The position numbers and the translations under genes were made by a program. A model generated the notes under the pieces. It was not told where the DNA came from. It worked only from the letters and a program-made list of their open reading frames with translations, and made no database searches. A DNA stretch of 12,338 nucleotides from Puniceicoccaceae bacterium (GTDB lineage: Bacteria > Verrucomicrobiota > Verrucomicrobiia > Opitutales > Coraliomargaritaceae), in NCBI GenBank assembly GCA_003566795.1, contig PXBU01000116.1:1-12338 (forward strand), read 5' to 3'. Positions 7,344 through 12,338 of the stretch are shown piece by piece (the first letter of the stretch is position 1; every line of letters starts with the position of its first letter).

Positions 7344-8789
7344 ATGAGCACAGACACACTGACAGAAACCACGACTGATTTTAAGGTGAAGGATATCAAC
7401 CTCGCCGATTTTGGTCAGAAGGAAATCGAGATTGCCCAGCACGAGATGCCGGGTCTGATGGCGACCCGTGAGAAATACGCGGCGGAGCAACCGCTCAAAG
7501 GTGTCCGCATCATGGGTTCGCTGCACATGACAGTGCAAACGGCAGTGCTGATCGAGACCTTGCAGGTGCTCGGTGCTGACGTGCGCTGGTGCTCTTGTAA
7601 TATATTTTCCACCCAGGACCATGCGGCGGCCTACGTCGCCAAAAACCTGAACGTGCCGGTCTTCGCCTGGAAGGGCGAGACGCTGGAGGAATATTGGTGG
7701 TGCACTGAGCAGGCACTCACCTGGCCCGATGGGTCCGGTCCGCAGCTTATTGTCGATGACGGGGGCGATGCCACCTTGCTCATCCATAAAGGTTATGAAT
7801 TGGAAGAGGGTAGCGACTGGGTCGAAAGCGACTCGAGTAGCATGGAAGAGCAGGTAATCAAAAACCTGCTCAAGAAGATCCACACCGATAAGCCCAATCA
7901 CTGGCACGACGTGGTCAAAGAGTGGAAGGGCGTCTCAGAGGAGACGACCACCGGTGTGCACCGTCTCTACGAGATGCACAACGCCGGTAAGCTGCTGGTG
8001 CCTGCCATCAACGTCAACGACTCGGTGACCAAGTCCAAGTTTGACAATCTCTACGGCTGCCGGGAGTCACTCCTCGACGGCATCAAACGCGCCACTGATG
8101 TGATGATCTCCGGCAAGGTGGGCGTTGTCTGTGGCTACGGCGATGTCGGCAAGGGCTGCGCCGCCGCGCTCAAAGGCATGGGGGCCCAAGTCGTCGTGAC
8201 GGAAGTCGACCCGATCTGCGCCTTGCAGGCCGCGATGGAAGGGCACCGCGTGCTCACGCTCGAGGACACTCTTGGCTGGGGCGATATCTATGTGACCACG
8301 ACAGGTAACTATGGCATCATCACCGCCGACCATATGTCCAAGATGAAGGATCAGGCGATTGTCTGTAACATCGGCCACTTCGACAACGAGATCGAGGTGG
8401 ATAAGCTCAACGACATGCCGGGCGTCGATGTCGACTCGATCAAACCGGACTCGGAGGGCGCGGTCGATAAATACACCTTCCCGGCTGGTAACAGCATTTA
8501 CCTGTTGGCCAAAGGCCGCCTGGTGAACCTCGGTTGCGCGACCGGCCACCCGTCCTTTGTCATGTCCAACAGCTTCACCAACCAGGCGCTGGCCCAGATC
8601 GAGTTGTGGAAGCAGGTCGAGAAATACACGCCCGGCGTCTACATCCTGCCGAAGCACATCGACGAAGAGGTCGCGAGGCTCCACCTGGAGAAGATCGGCT
8701 GCAAGCTCACCAAGCTAAGCGAGCAGCAAGCCGCCTACATCGGCGTCAAACCCGGCGGCCCCTACAAATCCGATCACTACCGCTACTAA
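7344..8789 (+). CDS. ahcY: Adenosylhomocysteinase (S-adenosyl-L-homocysteine hydrolase)
   Basis: AhcY reversibly cleaves S-adenosylhomocysteine into adenosine and homocysteine using tightly bound NAD, relieving product inhibition of methyltransferases and feeding homocysteine to MetH. The 481-aa protein is of the long bacterial type, with an inserted segment after GGDATLLIHKGYE. GSLHMTVQTA (active-site His61) lies in the substrate domain. The Rossmann NAD motif GYGDVGKG is at residues 264-271. ATGHPSFVMSNSF is near the C-terminus, and the chain ends in the family's KSDHYRY tail, whose Lys and Tyr reach into the partner subunit's NAD site. ATG 7344 gives the expected N-terminus. It is in an apparent operon with metK, 17 nt away. 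No clear intrinsic terminator follows; the downstream spacer is instead filled with REP-like palindromes. Confidence 0.97.
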   Translation: MSTDTLTETTTDFKVKDINLADFGQKEIEIAQHEMPGLMATREKYAAEQPLKGVRIMGSLHMTVQTAVLIETLQVLGADVRWCSCNIFSTQDHAAAYVAKNLNVPVFAWKGETLEEYWWCTEQALTWPDGSGPQLIVDDGGDATLLIHKGYELEEGSDWVESDSSSMEEQVIKNLLKKIHTDKPNHWHDVVKEWKGVSEETTTGVHRLYEMHNAGKLLVPAINVNDSVTKSKFDNLYGCRESLLDGIKRATDVMISGKVGVVCGYGDVGKGCAAALKGMGAQVVVTEVDPICALQAAMEGHRVLTLEDTLGWGDIYVTTTGNYGIITADHMSKMKDQAIVCNIGHFDNEIEVDKLNDMPGVDVDSIKPDSEGAVDKYTFPAGNSIYLLAKGRLVNLGCATGHPSFVMSNSFTNQALAQIELWKQVEKYTPGVYILPKHIDEEVARLHLEKIGCKLTKLSEQQAAYIGVKPGGPYKSDHYRY

Positions 8790-8796
8790 AGGAGGG

Positions 8797-8898
8797 CGTA
8801 GCGAGCGGGTCTTGAGTGGGCGTAACTGCGTAAAGCCCCCTGATCCCGCGATTCGATCCGCATGAACGCTCGATCCTGGCATAAAGCCAGTCGCTACG
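8797..8898. repeat. Degenerate REPIN-like element with inverted GTAGCG ends
   Basis: CGTAGCGA (8797-8804) and its exact inverse TCGCTACG (8891-8898) bracket about 100 bp containing short near-repeats (GCGTAAAGCC and GCATAAAGCC). The GTAGCG heads match the start of the better-preserved REP copies that follow at 8907. This looks like an older, diverged pair of inverted REPs. It begins 7 nt after the ahcY stop codon. Confidence 0.4.
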
Positions 8899-8906
8899 AG
8901 ATGTTT

Positions 8907-8933
8907 GTAGCGGAACGGCGAATGCCGTTTCGA
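8907..8933 (+). repeat. REP element copy 1, GTAG-headed hairpin
   Basis: This 27-bp unit starts GTAGCGG and contains AACGGC-GAAT-GCCGTT, a perfect 6-bp stem with a 4-nt loop. The stem extends to 9 pairs through a G-U wobble to the flanking CGG and TCG. A 5' GTAG followed by an imperfect palindrome is the hallmark of REP sequences mobilised by RAYT (TnpA-REP) transposases. It is identical base for base to the copy at 8941. Confidence 0.75.
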
Positions 8934-8940
8934 CCCGCCC

Positions 8941-8967
8941 GTAGCGGAACGGCGAATGCCGTTTCGA
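8941..8967 (+). repeat. REP element copy 2, identical to copy 1
   Basis: The same 27 bases as 8907-8933, beginning 34 bp later with a 7-nt gap. Exact identity implies recent duplication or active dispersal. It has the same GTAG head and hairpin. Confidence 0.75.
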
Positions 8968-8992
8968 TCAGCCTGGAGTAAGGGGACCGCAA

Positions 8993-9019
8993 TCGAAACG
9001 GCTGTCGCCGATCCGCTAC
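8993..9019 (-). repeat. REP element copy 3, inverted, 24 of 27 bases
   Basis: The inverse complement of copies 1 and 2 with three mismatches. It begins TCGAAACGGC and ends CCGCTAC. Together with copies 1 and 2 it makes a head-to-tail and inverted cluster of the BIME/REPIN type, which could form a larger hairpin in the transcript downstream of ahcY and protect its 3' end. Confidence 0.7.
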
Positions 9020-9093
9020 GATGCTTGAAAGAATTTATTGGAAGAAGCACTAGATTGCTTGAGTCCTTTCTGAGTCCTGTCTAACACACGAAT

Positions 9094-9450
9094 ATGAGAT
9101 TTTTAGGTAAATGGTTCATTGGTTTTGGGGTCTTCTTGTTTGTCTGCGGTATATTGGGCTACGCCTCAAATCCCGCCGCAGCTAAAACGGCTTTGATCAC
9201 GGGTTCCTTCTTTGGTGGGCTGAACGTGCTGGCAGGCTGGGGTTTTCTGCGCGGCTTTGCTGTGGTACGTTTCATCGCTGCGCCGCTGGTGCTGCTGCTT
9301 ATTGCCGCTTTTAGTTGGCGCGCCTATGCGGGGTGGTCCGATGTGGCCGATGGTGAACCCAAGGTGTTTGCCGCCAGTTTGATCTCGACCATGCTGGTCG
9401 GATCGATTCTGACGCTGATTCAATTGGCGCGCCGCTGGCGTGCGCACTGA
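9094..9450 (+). CDS. Small four-helix integral membrane protein, function unknown
   Basis: This 118-aa protein is mostly membrane. Likely helices are residues 7-23, 32-52, 55-75 and 91-110. Between helices 3 and 4 is a polar loop (SDVADGEPKVF), and the C-terminus is a basic tail (ARRWRAH). Helix packing glycines (GSFFGGLNVLAGWGFLRG) and the overall size recall the TMEM14 family, but no diagnostic motif settles this. It follows the REP cluster with its own spacer. The next gene starts 154 nt downstream, so it may be a single-gene unit. ATG 9094 has no Shine-Dalgarno sequence, but the first helix begins right after it, which supports the start. Confidence 0.72.
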   Translation: MRFLGKWFIGFGVFLFVCGILGYASNPAAAKTALITGSFFGGLNVLAGWGFLRGFAVVRFIAAPLVLLLIAAFSWRAYAGWSDVADGEPKVFAASLISTMLVGSILTLIQLARRWRAH

Positions 9451-9604
9451 GTTACCGTTTAATCCTGGTGTTTTGCGGCGGTGTTCTGCCAGCCTAGTGG
9501 ATGGCATGGATGTTTCAGGCGGCGGGTTGAGTCCGCAGTTATATTGCTATTTACAAACAGTTCTATTTCCCGCAGGGTGCGCAGGTCAAAACCCATCATT
9601 AAAC

Positions 9605-10063
9605 ATGAGTGAAATTGTTACCCTACTCGATTCTGGACTGCTGGCTGAAACCGAAGGTATTAGTCAGCAGGCCCGGGACCTTCTCGCTGACAGCCCTTAT
9701 ACAGAAATAGAATTTTTTGATGAGGATCGCTTCATTATTCGCCAAGGGGAAAAACCGGATGCACTTTACTTTACGCTGGACGGTGTGTTTCACGCGATCA
9801 GTCATGCGAACCCATCTGCCCCCAACCGACTGCTCGGGAAAATTCGCCCGGGTGAATTCATCGGCGAGGTTTCTTTGGTCGACCCGAGTGCCACAGCCAG
9901 CGCCTCGATTCGTGCCATCAAGGGTGCCATTGCCCTGCGCATAAAGCAGGCATCGTTCGCGGCCTTTCGCGAGGAACATCCGCGCGAGGCCAGCGAATTC
10001 TTGCTGGCGGTGGCCCGTCAGTTGGGCCGACGCTTGCGCGAAGCCAACGAACGTGTTCTTTAA
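9605..10063 (+). CDS. Single-domain cyclic-nucleotide-binding-fold protein
   Basis: A 152-aa cytoplasmic protein consisting of one CRP-type beta-roll. Residues 35-50 (IEFFDEDRFIIRQGEK) form the entry strands. YFTLDGVFHAI follows at about 55-65, and the phosphate-binding cassette IRPGEFIGEVSLVDPSATAS lies at about 80-99. No helix-turn-helix or other output domain follows; the chain ends in an amphipathic helix rich in Arg. In the cassette the position held by the phosphate-contacting Arg in CRP (Arg82) is Ala98 here, so ordinary cAMP binding is doubtful. ATG 9605 is chosen over an upstream in-frame start at 9440 because conserved sequence begins after 9605 and the earlier start would overlap the preceding gene. 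It sits 6 nt before a lipoprotein gene, so the two are probably co-translated. Function is unknown: it may be a scaffold or a degenerate sensor. Confidence 0.82.
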   Translation: MSEIVTLLDSGLLAETEGISQQARDLLADSPYTEIEFFDEDRFIIRQGEKPDALYFTLDGVFHAISHANPSAPNRLLGKIRPGEFIGEVSLVDPSATASASIRAIKGAIALRIKQASFAAFREEHPREASEFLLAVARQLGRRLREANERVL

Positions 10064-10069
10064 GTAATT

Positions 10070-10540
10070 ATGAACACACCCAGTATCCTCTCGCTTGTTG
10101 TCGCATCCATTTGTGCGCTTGGCTTGTCCGCGTGCTCCGAAGAAGACTCTGAGCCCGTGACATGGCGTGTGCTGGAAACGGGTGCCTACTCCAATATCGA
10201 AGATGCCACCCGCAAAGTAATTCAGTCCGAATCCGAATGGCACGATTGGTGGCAGCGGCATAATACCGCGATGGAGGTGATTGATGGGGAAGAGCAGATA
10301 CCAGCACCACCGGAGGTCGATTTCTCCCAAGAAACCATTCTCATCGCCACCTTGGGTATGCGGTCAAGCGGTGGTTACTCCATTGAATTTGCTGATATCC
10401 AGCGCAGTGCAGACAGGGTGGTTGCTGTCGTGAAAATGAGTTCACCCGGGCCGGACGATATGGTCACCATGGCGCTGACCGCACCCTACTCAATCGTAGC
10501 CATCCCCAAGCATGAAGGCGCGGTGGAGTTCCGCGACTAA
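10070..10540 (+). CDS. Lipoprotein with PrcB-like C-terminal domain
   Basis: A 156-aa exported lipoprotein. Residues 1-21 form a signal peptide ending in the lipobox LSAC, with Cys22 as the lipidated residue; Ser at +2 is compatible with outer-membrane sorting if Lol rules apply. The mature part carries an SESEWHDWW motif (about 48-56), a VDFSQETILIATLG strand pair, MRSSGGYSIEF (Gly101-Gly102-Tyr103) and PYSIVAIPK (about 139-147). This order matches the C-terminal domain of PrcB, a component of the treponemal PrcB-PrcA-PrtP protease complex; the domain occurs widely in small lipoproteins of unknown role. No protease gene is nearby. It follows the cyclic-nucleotide-fold gene by 6 nt and so probably shares its transcript. 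There is no Shine-Dalgarno sequence. Confidence 0.82.
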   Translation: MNTPSILSLVVASICALGLSACSEEDSEPVTWRVLETGAYSNIEDATRKVIQSESEWHDWWQRHNTAMEVIDGEEQIPAPPEVDFSQETILIATLGMRSSGGYSIEFADIQRSADRVVAVVKMSSPGPDDMVTMALTAPYSIVAIPKHEGAVEFRD

Positions 10541-10810
10541 GCTTGGCGCCGGGAGGGCGGGACACTAGGATAGTGCTCCCCCCCTAAATGCAGAACCCCT
10601 CCGAATTCAGCTGTAGGCAGCTTCTGGACGAGTCCCATAGTGGCCTTAATGGTTTACCGTGAGCTGTTTTCGGGAAATTAAGTCTATATGTTCGCAAAGC
10701 TTCCAATTGACCTTCCTTTTTAGGCTACAGCTTTAAATAATAAGCCTGGCAAAATATTTTGTGAGCCCCTGGGAGAAGGAGGGGGGAGTGCTCGCAGGGT
10801 GCCGACTGAG
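10541..10810. other. Gene-free convergent spacer
   Basis: About 270 bp between two convergent transcription units. No open frame in it looks coding. It holds a stem-loop at 10559-10580, an 8-bp inverted pair AGCTGTAG (10609-10616) and CTACAGCT (10725-10732), and a perfect AT-rich 12-bp palindrome CAAAATATTTTG (10750-10761). No canonical T-tailed terminator was found on either strand. Confidence 0.6.
10559..10580 (+). terminator. Stem-loop after the lipoprotein gene, possible terminator without T-tail
   Basis: GGGA-CACTA pairs with TAGTG-C-TCCC around a GGA loop, giving nine pairs with one bulged C. It begins 18 nt after the stop codon of the lipoprotein gene. The following bases are C-rich (CCCCT) rather than T-rich, so termination efficiency is uncertain. 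It may instead stabilise the 3' end. Confidence 0.35.
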
Positions 10811-11683
10811 TCAAGTCAGGAGCTGGGTGATCATGCGCTCCGCCTGTCCGGCGTAGCCGCCGCCGAAGAGATTGGCGTGATTGAGCACGTGGTAGAGGTT
10901 GTAGAGTGTCTTCCGGCTTTCGTAGCCCGAATCGAGCGGCCACTCTTCGGCGTAGGCCTGGTAGAATTCGTGGGGGAAGCCGCCGAAGAATTCGCTGAAG
11001 GCGAGATCCGTCTCGCGGTCGCCGTAGTAAGTGGCCGGATCGTAGATAACCGGGCACCCGTCGTCGAGAAAGCTGGCGTTACCTGACCAAAGGTCGCCGT
11101 GAAGGAGTGCGGGTGTGGGAGAGTGCCCGGCCAGCAGTTCTTCGATGGCATCCAGCAGTTCGTCCGCCCGTTTGAAGTGGTAGCCGTTCCGGCGCGCCCG
11201 TTCCAACTGTGGACGCAGGCGTTGCTCGCGAAAAAAAGCGGCCCAGTCCGCCGCCCACTGATTATGCTGCGGCGTCGAGCCGATGTGGTTGTCGTGGTGC
11301 CAGCCGAACTGCTCGTGACTGTTGCGATGCAGGCGGGCAAGTTGGCACCCCATGGTTTGCCAGCTGCCGGCTTTGGGCGAGCCGAAGCGGAGCGCCTCCA
11401 GAATCAAGTAGCTTTGCCCGGCGGCCAGTCCGCAGCTAATGGGCTCGGGGACGCGGAGGGCACTCGCCGCGGCGAGTGCCCGCAGGGCGGCGGCTTCCGC
11501 CTCAAACATGTCCAACCGGTCGGCGGCGTTGAGCTTCACGAAGTAGCTGGTCCGGCGCCCGCTGAGGATGAAGGCATCGTTGATGCAGCCGCCGCCCTGC
11601 ACCTGGCGACCTTCGATTCTGAACTCACGGTGGGTGGCTTCGCTGATGGCTAGCTCCAGTGCTTGTTTTAGCTTATCATGCAT
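10811..11683 (-). CDS. Fructosamine-3-kinase family protein
   Basis: Fructosamine kinases phosphorylate sugar adducts on amino groups of proteins or small molecules, which makes the glycation product unstable and repairs it. This 290-aa protein has the family's small-kinase fold. It shows the glycine-rich loop GGGCIND (Cys33), VKLN with Lys50, the catalytic loop HGDLWSGN (Asp197, Asn202), and IYDPATYYGDRETDLAFSE with metal-binding Asp215. Cys33 sits where plant and human FN3K carry a redox-sensitive P-loop cysteine. Start ATG 11683 gives the family N-terminus; the frame runs upstream to 12085, but that extension is low-complexity and antisense or shadow to the RES gene. The start overlaps the end of the RES toxin gene by 8 nt, so translation is probably coupled. 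It could act on ribulosamines or other substrates; only the family is certain. Confidence 0.93.
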   Translation of the reverse strand: MHDKLKQALELAISEATHREFRIEGRQVQGGGCINDAFILSGRRTSYFVKLNAADRLDMFEAEAAALRALAAASALRVPEPISCGLAAGQSYLILEALRFGSPKAGSWQTMGCQLARLHRNSHEQFGWHHDNHIGSTPQHNQWAADWAAFFREQRLRPQLERARRNGYHFKRADELLDAIEELLAGHSPTPALLHGDLWSGNASFLDDGCPVIYDPATYYGDRETDLAFSEFFGGFPHEFYQAYAEEWPLDSGYESRKTLYNLYHVLNHANLFGGGYAGQAERMITQLLT

Positions 11684-12158
11684 AGTGATAGAGCCGGGTG
11701 TCGATGGGCAGTGTTTCGGGTGGGCCGATCCGGCACTTGGTGAAGTCCGGGTGCGCGGGGTTGAGCAGGTAGTTGCTTTCAATGGGAATGAGGGCACTCG
11801 GCACTTGGAGTACTGGCTGTTTGGCGTCGGTCGCCCAGCGGTCGCCGATTTGCCGCGTGTCCCGTAGGGACCAGGGCAGGCCGTCCCCGATTCGGTCCAG
11901 GTTGGAGTGGGGGCCCCGCTCCAACATCTCGCCCGGTATCTGGATCGGGAAGGCGACCAGCTCCGGAACTGTGCGGGACGGATCGATGTGCACCAGAATT
12001 TCCAGCAGGGCCAGTGCCAGCGTGCTGCTGGCGTAGACAACGCGCTGCCCCCGGCTATTCCAGCGCCCGCCGAAGCGGAAGGCACCCTCGCCGTCGAAGG
12101 CCGTTTCCGCGCGGTTACGCTTGACCAACCGCCAGACCTGTAGCGGTGGACTAGACAT
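11676..12158 (-). CDS. RES-domain toxin of a RES/Xre toxin-antitoxin pair
   Basis: RES toxins share an ADP-ribosyltransferase-like fold. Characterised members degrade NAD (MbcT as a phosphorylase) or ADP-ribosylate a cellular target (ParT). The 160-aa product begins VWRLVKRNRAETAF (Arg10) and continues with FRFGGRWNSRG (Arg32), VVYASST (Tyr42) and ALLEILVH (Glu53). It ends with TRQIGDRW and PSALIPIESNYLLNPAHPDF (Ser121, Ser128). These are the Arg, Glu and Ser features that name the family, so the enzyme looks intact. Start ATG 12158 overlaps the antitoxin stop codon by 8 nt. The 3' end overlaps the fructosamine-kinase gene by 8 nt. Antitoxin-first order and overlap are typical of this system. 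Whether it uses hydrolysis, phosphorolysis or ADP-ribosylation cannot be told from sequence alone. Confidence 0.92.
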   Translation of the reverse strand: MSSPPLQVWRLVKRNRAETAFDGEGAFRFGGRWNSRGQRVVYASSTLALALLEILVHIDPSRTVPELVAFPIQIPGEMLERGPHSNLDRIGDGLPWSLRDTRQIGDRWATDAKQPVLQVPSALIPIESNYLLNPAHPDFTKCRIGPPETLPIDTRLYHYA

Positions 12159-12338
12159 AGACGCCGTGTTCGAGGCGCCCGATCAGATCCTCCACCTCAC
12201 GGGCTCCCATCTCGGTTTCGGCAAAATCCAGCGGGCTGCGGCCCCCCAGCCCACGGGCGGGGCGGGCCAGCCAATCCCGCGCCGTCGCCTGCTCGCCGAA
12301 GTAGTCGACCGCCATCCAGTAGAGGCGGGCATAGCGCA
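12151..12338 (-). CDS. Xre/MbcA/ParS-type antitoxin, C-terminal part only
   Basis: The last 61 codons of a gene entering from the right edge, ending at TAG 12153-12151. The visible part is the DUF2384 toxin-binding domain. It has A-DYFGEQATARDWL, then PARGLGGRSPLDF, then the AETEMGAREVEDLIGRLEHG segment and a C-terminal VYV. In solved RES/Xre complexes the antitoxin C-terminus plugs the toxin active site; that tail is present here. The DNA-binding Xre domain should lie just outside the window. The stop codon overlaps the RES start by 8 nt (ATGTCTAG). It probably represses its own operon, including the kinase gene, but the promoter is not visible. Confidence 0.9.
   Translation of the reverse strand, partial: RYARLYWMAVDYFGEQATARDWLARPARGLGGRSPLDFAETEMGAREVEDLIGRLEHGVYV

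Noticed and set aside
8067..8684. Minus-strand frame of 205 codons
   Set aside because: Antisense to ahcY, whose sense frame is complete.
8907..8967. CRISPR-like repeat pair
   Set aside because: Only two direct copies with a 7-nt gap, an internal hairpin and an inverted third copy; this is REP architecture, not spacer-repeat.
11684..12085. N-terminal extension of the fructosamine kinase
   Set aside because: It reads the RES gene out of frame, giving Pro/Ser/Arg/Thr-rich sequence; the family N-terminus fits ATG 11683.

Overview
The window is about 60% GC, gene-dense and bacterial. Protein character (a long adenosylhomocysteinase, an SbtA-type carrier, a RES/Xre module), GTAG-headed REP elements and the absence of Shine-Dalgarno sequences suggest a heterotrophic member of Verrucomicrobiota, possibly class Opitutia. 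That placement is inference; there is no rRNA or other marker to settle it.

Layout. Positions 1-3706 (minus) hold a nearly complete cobalamin-dependent methionine synthase gene, metH, whose last few codons lie beyond the left edge. Between metH and the next gene are its promoter, overlapped by a perfect inverted repeat, and a decayed C-terminal fragment that looks like an AAA/DUF4143-type ATPase. Positions 3951-5590 (minus) hold a probable two-gene unit: an SbtA-family bicarbonate/sodium symporter followed 14 nt later by an SRAP-domain (YedK/HMCES-like) abasic-site protein. A small winged-helix regulator (5739-6071, plus) is divergent from sbtA, and their shared spacer contains nested palindromes. 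Positions 6163-8789 (plus) hold metK and ahcY, 17 nt apart. Next come about 220 bp of REP/REPIN-like palindromic repeats, a four-helix small membrane protein (9094-9450), a single-domain cyclic-nucleotide-binding-fold protein (9605-10063) and a PrcB-like lipoprotein (10070-10540). After a gene-free convergent spacer, a minus-strand unit is read from the right edge: the C-terminus of a DUF2384/Xre-type antitoxin, a RES-domain toxin, and a fructosamine-3-kinase-family protein. Each of these overlaps the next by 8 nt.

How the genes work together. MetK makes S-adenosylmethionine, AhcY splits the S-adenosylhomocysteine left after methyl transfer, and MetH remethylates the homocysteine, so three of the enzymes of the activated-methyl cycle sit within 9 kb. 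The metH and metK upstream regions share a 10-bp word embedded in inverted repeats with the same 8-nt spacer, which suggests one repressor controls both. The most unusual arrangement is the fructosamine-kinase-like gene translationally overlapped with a RES/Xre toxin-antitoxin pair.
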